A stretch of 64,000 bases of DNA from Knoxdaviesia capensis (Eukaryota > Ascomycota > Sordariomycetes > Microascales > Gondwanamycetaceae): assembly GCA_001510575.1 (NCBI GenBank), contig LNGK01000011.1, positions 434,001 to 498,000 on the forward strand, given 5' to 3'. The first letter of the stretch is position 1; every line of letters starts with the position of its first letter. A model generated the notes under the pieces. That model did no database searches. It had not been told where the DNA came from and saw only the letters and a list, made by a program, of their open reading frames with translations. A program made the position numbers and the translations under genes. Of the stretch, positions 12,593 through 22,620 are shown in pieces.

Positions 12593-15500
12593 ATGACTGT
12601 CATTGACGAGGGCTTCGAGGCTCTGCTGGAGCCGTTCTACAATGGCAAGAGCTTGACGGATCCTATCTCTACAAAGGAGGACAAGTTCCAGCTTCTTCCG
12701 GCCTTCCTCAAAGTCAAAGGTGAGCTTGCTTGAGCGTTTGAGCTGAACTGGGGGAATAGTATAGCTAACATATGTCTCTCTCAGGTCTTGTTAAGCAGTA
12801 TGTCGCATCGCAGCCTCTTTGTTCCTTGTTGGCCAACACTAACTACTGCATAGGCACATCGATTCATATAACTTCTTTGTCGAAAATGAAATCAAGCAAA
12901 TTGTTCAGGCCAACCGGACTATTAAGAGCGATGCCGATAGCACATTCTGGCTAGAGTAAGACCAACTGCCACGGAAGCAAGCGGAGTGTACCAGAGCTGA
13001 CCGGACCCGTGTGCAGATTCCTTGATATCCGCGTCGAGCGGCCGAACCGGCTAGACGACAACAATGCGCGGGCCATGAACGAGGTCAACCCGATGGAGTG
13101 CCGCCTGCGAGACATGACCTACGCGGCGCCCATCTACGTCGACATCGCCTACATTCGCGAAAAGACCCGCGTGGTGCGGAAGAACATCCGGCTCGGCCGC
13201 ATGCCCGTCATGCTGCGCAGCTCCAAGTGCTGGCTCAGCGGCGCGAACAACTCGCAGATGGAGGCCATGAACGAGTGTCCGCTGGACCCCGGCGGCTACT
13301 TCATCATCAACGGCACGGAGAAGGTCATTCTTATCCAGGAGCAGCTCAGCAAGAACCGTGTGATCGTCGAGTCGGACGAGAAGAACAACATCATCATGGC
13401 GTCGGTCACCAGCTCAACGCACGAGCGCAAATCCAAGACGTACGTGCAGCTGAAGAAGGAGCGCATCGTGCTTACTCACAATATCCTGGTCGAGAACATT
13501 CCCATCGTTATTGTGCTGAAGGCGCTGGGCGGCCTGTCTGACCTGGAGATCATGATGCTGGTGGCTGGATCGGACGGAAAGCTCCAGGACGAGTTCTCCG
13601 TTAACTTTGAAGAGGCCACCAAGGCCGGCATCTTCACCCAGCAGCAGGCGCTCGAGTATATCGGCGCCCGAGTGAAGATGGGATCGCGCAGATTCGTCGG
13701 CCCGCAGGTCCGCCGCAACCATGCCGAGGAGGGCCTGGATGCCCTGGCCAACCTGATTATTGCCCACGTGCCCATCGAAGGCCTCGATTTCTACCCCAAG
13801 GCCATCTACATTGCGCTCATGACGCGCCGCGTGCTGTTTGCCATGCAAAACCCGAAGCTGGTTGACGACCGCGACTTTGTCGGCAACAAGCGGCTGGAGC
13901 TGGCCGGCCAGCTGCTGGCGCTGCTCTTCGAAGACCTGTTCAAGAAGTTCATGTCGGATGTTAAGATGAGCATCGACAAGTTCCTGAAGAAGAACAACCG
14001 GGCTGTCGCTCTTGATCCTGTCAATATGATTAGCAATCATGCGAACAGCATCGGCCAGGGAATCAACCGCGCCATCCAGACGGGCAACTGGCACGTCAAG
14101 CGGTTCAACATGAACCGCGCCGGCGTGACGCACGTGCTCAGCCGGCTCAGCTACATCAGCGCGCTGGGCATGATGACGCGGATCAGCAGCCAGTTTGAGA
14201 AGACGCGCAAAGTGTCGGGCCCGCGTGCGCTGCAGCCGTCGCAGTGGGGCATGCTGTGCACGTCCGACACGCCCGAGGGCGAAGCGTGTGGTCTGGTGAA
14301 GAACCTGGCGCTGATGACGCACATCACCACCAATGTCGAGGAGGAGCCGGTCAAGAAGTGGGTGTTTGGCATTGATCCGTCGGTGGAGCCGATCCGCAAG
14401 TTTACCGGCCAGGAGATGCACGAGCCGGGAACGTTCATCATCAACATCAACGGCACGCCGCTGGCGCTCACCAAGTACCCCAAGGCGTTTGCGGCCAAGT
14501 TCCGCGCGCTGCGGCGCCAGGGCAAGATCTCGCCGTTTGTCAGCATCCACATCAACCTGCACTTCAGCGCGGTGCACATTGCCACCGACGAGGGCCGGAT
14601 TTGCCGGCCGTACATCATCGTCCAGAACGGCCGGTCGAAGCTCAAGGCCCAGCACCTGCGGCTGCTCCAGCTGGGCAAAGCGACGTTTGACGATTTCCTG
14701 AAGCACGGCGTGGTGGAGTACCTGGACGTCAACGAAGAGAACGACACGCTGATTGCGCTCAACGAAGAGGCCATCACGATGGGATCGACACATCTGGAGA
14801 TCGAGCCGTTTACCATTCTGGGAGCGGTTGCCGGCCTGATTCCGTTCCCGCACCACAACCAATCCCCCCGCAACACCTACCAATGCGCCATGGGTAAGCA
14901 AGCCATTGGTGCCATTGCCTACAACCAGTTCAACCGAATCGACACCCTGCTGTACACGCTCGTGTACCCGCAGCGGCCAATGGTCATCAGCAAAACTATA
15001 GAGCTAGTGCGCTACGACAAACTGCCGGCGGGGCAGAACGCGACGGTGGTGGTGATGTCGTACTCGGGCTACGACATTGAGGATGCGCTGGTTTTGAACA
15101 AGGCGTCGTGCGACCGCGGATTTGGCCGGTGCCAGGTGTTCCGCAAGTACACCACCGAGCTGCAGAAGTACCCGAACGGCCGGCAGGAGCAGCTGGGACG
15201 GCCGATCGACGATGGCGAGGGCGAGAACAAGCGCCGCATCCCGCGCGACGAGGCGCTGGACGACGACGGGCTGGCGATAGTCGGATACCAGGTCAAGTCG
15301 GGCGAGGTGATGATCAAGAAGGAGACGCCGATCGACCAGGCGTCGACGGGCATTGGGCAGGACCGCGGATCGAGCGACTTCCGCGACTCGTCGGTGTCGT
15401 ACCGCATCCCCGACCCGGCGTACATCGACAAGGTGATGCTGTCGAGCACGGAGAAGGAGACGATTGTGGTCAAGGTGCAGACGCGGCAGACGCGGCGGCC

Positions 15501-16245
15501 GGAGCTGGGCGACAAGTTCTCGTCGCGCCACGGGCAGAAGGGCGTGGTCGGCATCATTGTCGACCAGGAGGACCTGCCGTTCTCCGACTCGGGCATTGTG
15601 CCCGACATCATCATGAACCCGCACGGCTTCCCGTCGCGCATGACGGTCGGCAAGCTGATCGAGTGCCTGACCGGCAAGGCGTCGGTGCTGGACGGGCGCA
15701 AGGACTACGGCTTTGGCGACGCGTTCCGGTCGCACCCGGTCGAGGAGATGGGGCGGGTGCTGGTGGCGCACGGCTTCTCGTGGGAGGGCAAGGACTACTT
15801 CACGTCGGGGATCACCGGCGAGCCGCTGGAGGCGTACATCTACAACGGGCCGATCTACTACCAGCGGCTGAAGCACATGGTGCAGGACAAGATGCACTCG
15901 CGGTCGACGGGCCCGCGCGCGAGCCTGACGCGCCAGCCGACGGAGGGCCGGTCGCGCGAGGGCGGCCTGCGGCTGGGCGAGATGGAGCGCGACTGTCTGA
16001 TCGCCTACGGCGCCTCGCAGCTGCTGCTCGAGCGGCTGATGATCTCGTCGGACGCCGTGCAGATCGACATCTGCCAGCGCTGCGGCCTGTTTGGCTACAA
16101 GGGCTACTGCCACACGTGCACCAGCACCGCCGACGTCACCAAGATGACCATGCCGTATGCGGCCAAGCTGCTGGTGCAGGAGCTGATCAGCATGAACGTG
16201 GGAGTGCGGCTGCAGCTGGACGACGAGTTTCCGCATCCCAAGTGA
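12593..16245 (+). CDS. rpc2: DNA-directed RNA polymerase III second-largest subunit (RPC2/C128)
   Basis: Catalytic beta-type subunit of nuclear RNA polymerase III, which makes tRNA, 5S rRNA and U6. Exons 12593-12719, 12785-12797 (13 nt), 12854-12955 and 13017-16245 give 1156 aa, close to the yeast subunit (about 1150). The N-terminus contains [22 protein letters not shown], the lobe that opens all family members. Further along are the catalytic-site segments SGYDIEDALVLNK (about 763-775) and GDKFSSRHGQKG (about 912-923), and a C-terminal zinc-binding CQRCG...GYCHTC (about 1098-1116). The 13-nt exon is required to read GLVKQH across the junctions. The gene is convergent with rad57; the start has A at -3 (cacaATG). 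Confidence 0.97.
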
Positions 16246-16552
16246 TGGATGGGCTTTCCTCCTCCGTTTGGAGGGTTCGGGGGCTCTTCTTCTGTTTCTC
16301 TTTTTCTTTTTAGTTAGCCTTTGTTACTCTTCTGTCTTCGTTTGGGACTTCCGGCTAGAATTCGGCGTTGGCATCCTGTTAATAGCGTACACTTTCACAC
16401 ACACACACACACACTCAAATCGCGACCATGTACATCAGTGATCTTGGACATATACAAGGCATCTATCTATTCGTTATTCGTGAAGAGCAGGTCTATCAAT
16501 GGACAGCGGAGCGGGGGTAACCAAACAATTATAGCTATGGACGGGGCTCATG
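16246..16552. other. Convergent intergenic spacer
   Basis: It carries the 3' ends of rpc2 and rad57. The first part is T-rich on the plus strand (CTTTTT runs near 16296-16312), and there is a (CA)n tract at about 16396-16414. No gene is seen. Confidence 0.6.
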
Positions 16553-18133
16553 TTACTTCGGTGGCTCAGCGTTCGTCTCTGGAGGGGAGACGGCCTTCAA
16601 CCCGGCCATGGTCACCTCGAACTCGGTGGCACTCTGCAGCCCGGGGCCGGACGCGGCGACGTTCGGCGCAAACACCACCTTCAGCCACCGCCGCCACCTC
16701 GTCAGCTGCATCCCGGGCGCGGCGGGCCCTCCGTCGCCGCCGTCGTCCTCGTCGTAGGTCCCCGGGCCGTACACCGGGGTGCGGAACAGGGCGACGCGGG
16801 CAGCAATCTGCGCGGACCAGACCAGGCCGAGACTGGGGGTCTTGAGGGCGCCGCCGCCGGCCGCGTAGAGCTGTGCCGGGTCGTCGCCCCAGCCGGTGAA
16901 CCAGCGCTGCTGGTGGTCGAGCAGCAGCGCGGGGAAGGCGGCGGCTGGGCTGGCGTCCTCGGGGAAGCTGGAGGCGGGCGGCGGCGGCGGCGGCGGCGGC
17001 GCGCGGTAGGCGTCGGGCGCGTCGGACGCTGACGAGGCGGGCGCGGGCAGCGGCCGGCTGCGCGAGGCGAGCGGGCTGGTGGCGAAGGCGTCGGGCGCGG
17101 ATGAGAGCGGGGGCTGTGGCTGCGAGGCGGCGAAGGGTGGGGTGGCGGCGGCGGCGGCGGCGAAGTGCAGCGGGATGCCCGGCGGGCCGGCGGCGGCGGG
17201 GTGGGTGAAGCGGTCAGCCACCTGGTTCGCCACGACCACGACCATGTTGTGGCGGCGGGCCAAGTCGCGGAGCAGCGCGCCCAGCCGCACCAGGTCGGCG
17301 GAGCGCGCGGCCAGCGACGCGGCGGCGGCGGCGGTCGGCGGGGCCGGCACGCCGGGGCGGGCGAGCTCGGCGCGGTAGTTGGCGGCGACGGAGTCCAGCA
17401 CGAGCAGGCCGACGCGGCGGCGCTGCACCTCGACGGGCACCTGGAAGTGCAGGATGTGGTCCTGCGACTCCAGGTCCGACACCACGGTGCTGACGATGCC
17501 GTCGAGCGAGACGCGGCCGGCGGCGTGGGCGGCGGCGAGCTCGGGCGGCGCGTGGCGCAGCATCTGCACGAGGCGGCGCGTGGCCAGCGGCGCCTCGGTG
17601 GAGATGTACAGGGCCGGGCGGCCCAGGCCGCGCGGCGGCGGCAGTTGCACGGCCAGCAGCAGGGCGAGGAGCAGCTGGGTCTTGCCGGCGCCGCTCTCGC
17701 CGACGACTTCGGCGACGTAGCCGGCCGGGAAGCCGCGGCCGCCCAGCGCGGCATCGAGGGTGTCGTCCAGCGTCGACACGAAGCCGGCGGCGGGCTGCGG
17801 CCCGGCTGCGGGTGCTGGTGCTGCTGGTGGTGCTGGTGGTGCTGGTGGTGCTGGTGGTGCTGCTGCTGGCGGTGGCGGTGGTACAGGCGCAGAGGGGGCC
17901 CCCGCGGTGGCTGGAGCCTTGGAGGAGGCGCCGAGGTCGGCGTGCAGGGCGGCCAGCACGGCCGAGGCCAGCCGGCGCACGTCGAGCACGGGGACCGACA
18001 CGCGGGCGGCGAGGTCGGCGGGGTCGCGGACCAGCAGGTCGGACAGGGCGATGTCGTGGCGGTCCAGGGCGGCGAGGGTGGCGGCGAACGGGGCGCGGGG
18101 GAACGCGGGCAGCACGTGGTCGAGGTCGGACAT
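16553..18133 (-). CDS. rad57: Rad57-type RecA/Rad51 paralogue
   Basis: Predicted recombination mediator that, as the Rad55-Rad57 heterodimer, helps load or stabilise Rad51 on single-stranded DNA. Single exon, 526 aa. The N-terminus (MSDLDHVLPAF...LPVLDVRRLAS type) is a helix-hairpin-like domain as in fungal Rad57. Walker A GESGAGKT is at about 145-152; the Walker B region GLLVLDSVAANYRAE and the ATPase-core segment VVVVANQVADRF follow. The C-terminus has RWRRWLKVVFAPN, which I associate with Rad57. Two low-complexity inserts are unusual: a Pro/Ala linker at about 80-112 and a Ser/Pro-rich insert with eight prolines in a row before the last quarter. Rad57 is preferred over other Rad51 paralogues from these end motifs. 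Confidence 0.85.
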   Translation of the reverse strand: MSDLDHVLPAFPRAPFAATLAALDRHDIALSDLLVRDPADLAARVSVPVLDVRRLASAVLAALHADLGASSKAPATAGAPSAPVPPPPPAAAPPAPPAPPAPPAAPAPAAGPQPAAGFVSTLDDTLDAALGGRGFPAGYVAEVVGESGAGKTQLLLALLLAVQLPPPRGLGRPALYISTEAPLATRRLVQMLRHAPPELAAAHAAGRVSLDGIVSTVVSDLESQDHILHFQVPVEVQRRRVGLLVLDSVAANYRAELARPGVPAPPTAAAAASLAARSADLVRLGALLRDLARRHNMVVVVANQVADRFTHPAAAGPPGIPLHFAAAAAATPPFAASQPQPPLSSAPDAFATSPLASRSRPLPAPASSASDAPDAYRAPPPPPPPPASSFPEDASPAAAFPALLLDHQQRWFTGWGDDPAQLYAAGGGALKTPSLGLVWSAQIAARVALFRTPVYGPGTYDEDDGGDGGPAAPGMQLTRWRRWLKVVFAPNVAASGPGLQSATEFEVTMAGLKAVSPPETNAEPPK

Positions 18134-18156
18134 GGTGGGGGAGAGAGGGTTGGGGT

Positions 18157-18158
<2 letters not shown>

Positions 18159-18201
<43 letters not shown>
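18159..18201. repeat. (GT)n microsatellite
   Basis: About 21 GT units, beginning roughly 25 bp upstream of the rad57 start codon. On the transcribed strand it reads (AC)n within the leader or core promoter. Confidence 0.95.
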
Positions 18202-18203
<2 letters not shown>

Positions 18204-19090
18204 TACGGAAGGGAGGCCGGGAAACGGACCCGGTTATTGCCGGGGAAGAGTGGCGAGGGCGGCCGGGCGCGGGGGGTTCGGGGTTTGTGGGACGGCCATG
18301 TGGAAGAGAAGAGGCCCGAAACGGCAATATACGGGGCGGAAGAGAAGAAGAATCGTGGTGGGTGAGTACGGCATGAAGATAAACGGAGGAAAAAACACCA
18401 ACAGAGGCGAAAAATGAAGCATCGTGAAATGCTTTAGTCAGCTACAACTGTCGTTTGTTGTGCACGCTATAGTTTTAAGTGCCTTTAGCAGCCTACAGCG
18501 CTAAGTTGGGAATTCTTCAGCGGGTCTGCTCCCTGTGCCCACCCGCTGTTGACAATTAACCCTGCTATTCTTTAGGGCTCCTTTGTTTTGTTGCCTTCAC
18601 CCTCAAATCTGGTGAACTTGCGCCGTTCAGCATCTGTTTCCACCACCAAGAGCCTCAACTTCGGGCCTCAGTTCAGATAGACCAAAAGGCTATATGCATG
18701 GCTCTTCGACTATAGAAAGGTGTGTATCCTAAGATTTCGCCCCCCTTTGACTCGCTGACTCCCCTTCACGTGCTTGCTGCCACGATCGTGCGGCCAGCGT
18801 CATTCAGAGGCTGGAAGCACTCGAAGCATCGTCACCGCCCGGAACCCGCCGAAGCACACACCCGACCGAGTCCCGGGATCCCGAATCCGGAGCCACCCAT
18901 TGCAGCTCGCCTGCATAAGGAACCGATTGGCGCACGTGAAGTCGCGGGTTGGACGGGGTGTGCATATGCAGGCCGCGCGCGAGATGGAAGCGCGACGAAG
19001 CAGAAGAAGAACAATAAAATTAAAATAAAAAATATAAGGTCGCCCGCAGGTGTGTATGCTTATTAGTTCTGGTTAAGGCAAATTTTAATT
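18202..19090. other. Intergenic region upstream of tRNA and rad57
   Basis: No gene is recognised. It holds the outer rad57 promoter and the tRNA 5' flank. CACGTG-type sites occur near 18770 and 18932. The last 80 bp before the tRNA are AT-rich. Confidence 0.45.
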
Positions 19091-19186
19091 GGTCCTGTAG
19101 CGGAGTGGTTACCGCGATGCTCTTATACTTTCGTTAACAGTATGGAAGCTATGCATAGGTCGTGAGTTCGATCCTCACCAGGACCA
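19091..19186 (+). tRNA. tRNA-Ile (anticodon UAU) with intron
   Basis: A cloverleaf is visible. The acceptor stem is GGTCCTG with CAGGACC, all seven pairs. The D stem is GCGG/CCGC, and the T arm is GTGAG-TTCGATC-CTCAC. The discriminator is A at 19186. The anticodon loop starts CTTATA (positions 32-37), giving anticodon TAT at 19124-19126. A 23-nt intron (19128-19150) sits one base 3' of the anticodon, the canonical place. The anticodon stem pairs ATGC/GCAT plus one T-T mismatch at 31-39. tRNA-Ile(UAU) also has an intron in yeast, which supports the identity. Confidence 0.82.
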
Positions 19187-19188
19187 GC

Positions 19189-19194
19189 TTTTTT
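19189..19194 (+). terminator. RNA polymerase III terminator
   Basis: Six T residues two bases after the tRNA discriminator base, as required for Pol III termination. Confidence 0.85.
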
Positions 19195-21954
19195 GGCGGT
19201 TTTTTTTATTGTGCTTTTTTCCATCGACTCTGTGATTCATTCATTCATCGGCGTGATTCATTTCTTCTTCCGCAAACTCACGAACCATTTCTGATTCATG
19301 GTCCCTTTCCGTCCACTCTACTTTTCCCCTGCTATATTATATATATATATATATAGACAACTCCCTCCCCTCTCTTCTCCCTCTTAGATTCCTCCTCTTG
19401 CTGTGCATCCGCAACTACCACATCCTGTCTGTCTTCTTTAGAATTGAAGATGGGATATTTCCAACACCACTTCTGCTGAGGGAGATCTATCTATATCATA
19501 TCACCGCCTCCCACTCACTCGCCCATGGGCCCAACTCTAAGCGGCCCAACACTAGATTGTCTCTCGGCTTCGGCACCGTTCGGGAGACCGGGTACAACTG
19601 CCGGTACAACTGCCCCAACACCGCCGATATCGCAGCCCGGGCCGGCTGGCCGCCCCCCCGATGATCGCCAAAGAAGAACTACCATGCTCAAGGTTTCCGG
19701 GCAGCGGTCCTAACGCTGGGTTCTGCCGGTGGATAGAACCGGCTGCAGATGACTCTCTGAATTTCTGCCTCTGAAGGAAGCATTTGGCCGAGCCGTGGTG
19801 AGCCGTGGTGAGCCGCCTTGCGCGCTTTGGGCTTTTGCGGGACTCCGGGCCACGTGCCGTCTTCTCCCCGGAAGCTCTTCCGGCAACATCACAAGGACCG
19901 TATCTGGCCCCTACGTGTGTGTCCAGGCTCTCTCTGTGGTCTTCCAAACGCTGTCGCGCGTCCTGCCGGTCGACCAAGTCCGCGGGTCCGAATAGAGCCG
20001 GCGAGCCGCACCGCGAGGCTGCCCTTTGTACCATTCTTCTGGACTTGTTATGCCCGGGACACTCTCGCTCCTCAACAGTTCCCCGCGCGGCCTCCTAGAC
20101 GGCTCCTTAGAATCCTATCAGCCGAGCGCACACCATTGCGCCGTACCCAGCTGTCCTCGGCCCATCCGGCATTGGGAAACTCTTCGCCATTGGCTAGCTG
20201 GCCAGAGCCCCCCCGGGATCCATGTGGTGTAACGCTCGTTTGCGCCCGCCTGGGCCGGGAGATACCCGCCCCGCAGCGCGCTGGCGGACCTGATTCGTCT
20301 CGGGCTCTCCAGCGATCTGGAGTTGCTGGAAACGCGATGGACGTGGCGGTCGGGGGTTCTGGCGGGTCTCTTGTGGCCGTGTACCTGGCGCAAGGGATCC
20401 CCGCCGGCCCGCCTGTTTGGTGTGTCGACGCACAAATACCGGGACGTAGTGCAGTAGCCGCATGATCTCGTCCGGACAGCACCCATCGAGGACGGGATGA
20501 CTGAGGAACAACATGCGAACTTGCGCGTGTCCGGTACGGCGAGAGACATCTGGCCTTCCCCGTGGGGTCCCGGCTTTCTGGGAGTCTGCGACAATACAAC
20601 CCGGAGAGGCAATCTCTCCTCACAGCCAGAGCGGCCGAGAGACGCCCGTCATGTGCACAGAGTATGCGGTGCTGTGCTTTGATACAGCCAGCCACCGAGC
20701 GGTCTCGGGCGATGCGCCCTTCAAGGCCCTGCAGACCGCTCTCGGCCGGACACCCACGTTTCATTCCAGTCACGACGGCTCACGCGTTCTCGCCGTCCTG
20801 GTCGGCACGGCCGCGAGCCTGGTGTCCTCATCGTCACGACTTGCCTGGCTCGACGGCTCCCGGAAAGCTACCCAGTCCGGTCACAAGCGGCTATATGACT
20901 CGGTGGACCGGATCCGCACTTGAGACGTGTGCGCCGGGTGTGGCTGGGTCCGGCCGACATAGAAATCTGTCTAAGGCACTAACTAACGGGTGTTTACATG
21001 CAACTGGCCTGCTTGTCTCATATGGGTAGTGGCCAGCGAGCGGTCAATGCCGGGCAGGCTAGGCCGGCCCGTTGCTCACAGAGTCGCTATCGTGACATGT
21101 CCCGAGACACACGGGGCCGTCGACATACTGTTTCGCCTCCTGGCATGAAGGGGCACTGCTCCATGAAGGGATCTCGGGGGCACTCAAGCGAACTTCTGTG
21201 TGCATGAGTAGAGGCATGCATATACCGTCAGACAGAGGCCGGGCGTGATAGGTACGTATTTTAATCAATTGTCTCTTTGTCTTATCCATAACAGGCTTCT
21301 AAGTATCCGCGGTTATACTAAAAGTAGTAGCAACGTATGGCTACCTTGTCCTACTCGTCTATATATGTATATATATAGGGACCGGCCCGGCTATCTCAAT
21401 AATCAAGATTCGCGCCGGCGGCGGTGTCCACTGTTCCAGACTGGTTGCAGATTGTCCGGTCCGGCCGGCCGCCGTGGGACGCTGCGACAGACACACGGCG
21501 GCGGGTACGGCGTTCCAGAGCGTCATCGGCGTCGCGGTCCAATCGCCCGGGTCACACACGCCTGCGCGCCGGCCACCGCCATGCCATCCAAGGCCTGCCA
21601 TCTGGCCCTCCTGGCATACAGCCTTGGGGGGGGGGCTGTTGGCTTCGGAGTGGTTTCACCCAATCAGGGGACGTGGCGGGAGGTCCTCCGTTTGTTCTAC
21701 GCGGTCGTGGCTAATTGGGTCGTTGCGGCCGCCGAGTGTGGCGCGGTGGTCATGGCTATTATCCTGGTCATGGCGGTCTGCAACGCCGGGGACATCCGGT
21801 CGGATCGGCTGCTGCGCTAGTTCCCCTGGCCAAGTTCCTGGCGGGGTCTGATCGGGCCAGCCGGTGTCGGAGGCGGTCATGGCAATGAACATGAGGTGGC
21901 TGAACCCGGGCGTGGTGGCGCGCGGCGAAGTGGGGGGGTTTTTTATACACAAAT
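19195..21954. other. Gene-free region before copia relic
   Basis: No gene is recognised. A (TA)n stretch lies at about 19336-19356. From about 19.6 to 21.9 kb the DNA is GC-rich, with long overlapping frames on both strands but no domain or splice pattern. Small tandem duplications occur, for example ACCGGTACAACTGCC-type copies near 19590-19612 and GAGCCGTGGT copies near 19794-19815. It may be decayed repeat DNA. Confidence 0.4.
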
Positions 21955-22620
21955 CATCCGGGCCATATCATCAAGTTGAATAGAGCTCTGTACGGACTCA
22001 AACAAGGCGCACGACAATGGCAACAACGATCCCACGGTATCCTCTCAAGTCTTGGCTTCAAACGACTAGTATCCGACCCTGCGGTTTACTACTACCCGAA
22101 AACCAAGATGATTATTTACACCTACGTGGACGACTTTCTATACACCGTACCAAACAAGTTAATCCTCGATAATTTCGAGTCCGACTTACTATCCCATCTA
22201 GATGTTGATCTTTAAGGACCCCCTTATTGGCTACTAGGAGTGCGTCTCGATATTCACGGGGAGTATGTCAAACTCTCCCAAGATTCATACCTGGAAGATA
22301 TCCTCGTGGATGTTGACCTATCCGACTGTAGACCTTGCAACTCACCATCTGAACCGCGACCCTCTACCGACGACATCCCATACCACCTTAAGCCCCCCTT
22401 AGATAAGTATAAGGCGCCGCTTTATAGACACATTGTTGGTAAACTCAATTATTTGGGTATCATGACCCGCCTAGATATATCATTCGCAATCTCCGATTTA
22501 TCGTCCCAACTCTCTTCACCAACTCTTTACGACTGGCATCGCCTGAAACGATCACTCCGTTATCTCTCTGATAACAAATCCCTCGGAACTTGCTACAACA
22601 TGGCCACCACACCGTCTACT
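21955..22620 (+). mobile_element. Ty1/copia retrotransposon relic (reverse transcriptase fragment)
   Basis: One reading frame over about 660 bp encodes the 3' half of a copia-type reverse transcriptase. It has the RALYGLKQGARQW motif, the catalytic YVDD box (in TYVDDFLY, about 22120-22143), the LGVRLDIHG segment, and the KLNYLGIMTRLDISFAIS connection towards RNase H. The frame is interrupted by TAA at 22213-22215. The fragment begins abruptly in the RT palm and ends near LRYLSDNKSLG, before RNase H. No gag, protease, integrase or LTRs were found, so it is a dead fragment. Confidence 0.88.

Noticed and set aside
13414..14901. 495-codon minus-strand frame
   Set aside because: Antisense shadow of the RNA polymerase III subunit; Arg/Leu/His-rich with no domain.
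17165..18202. 345-codon plus-strand frame
   Set aside because: Antisense to rad57, rich in Gly/Arg/Val repeats and ending in the (GT)n tract.
16702..18327. 541-codon minus-strand frame overlapping rad57
   Set aside because: Another frame of the same GC-rich DNA, made of Pro/Ser/Arg runs; the rad57 frame has Walker motifs.
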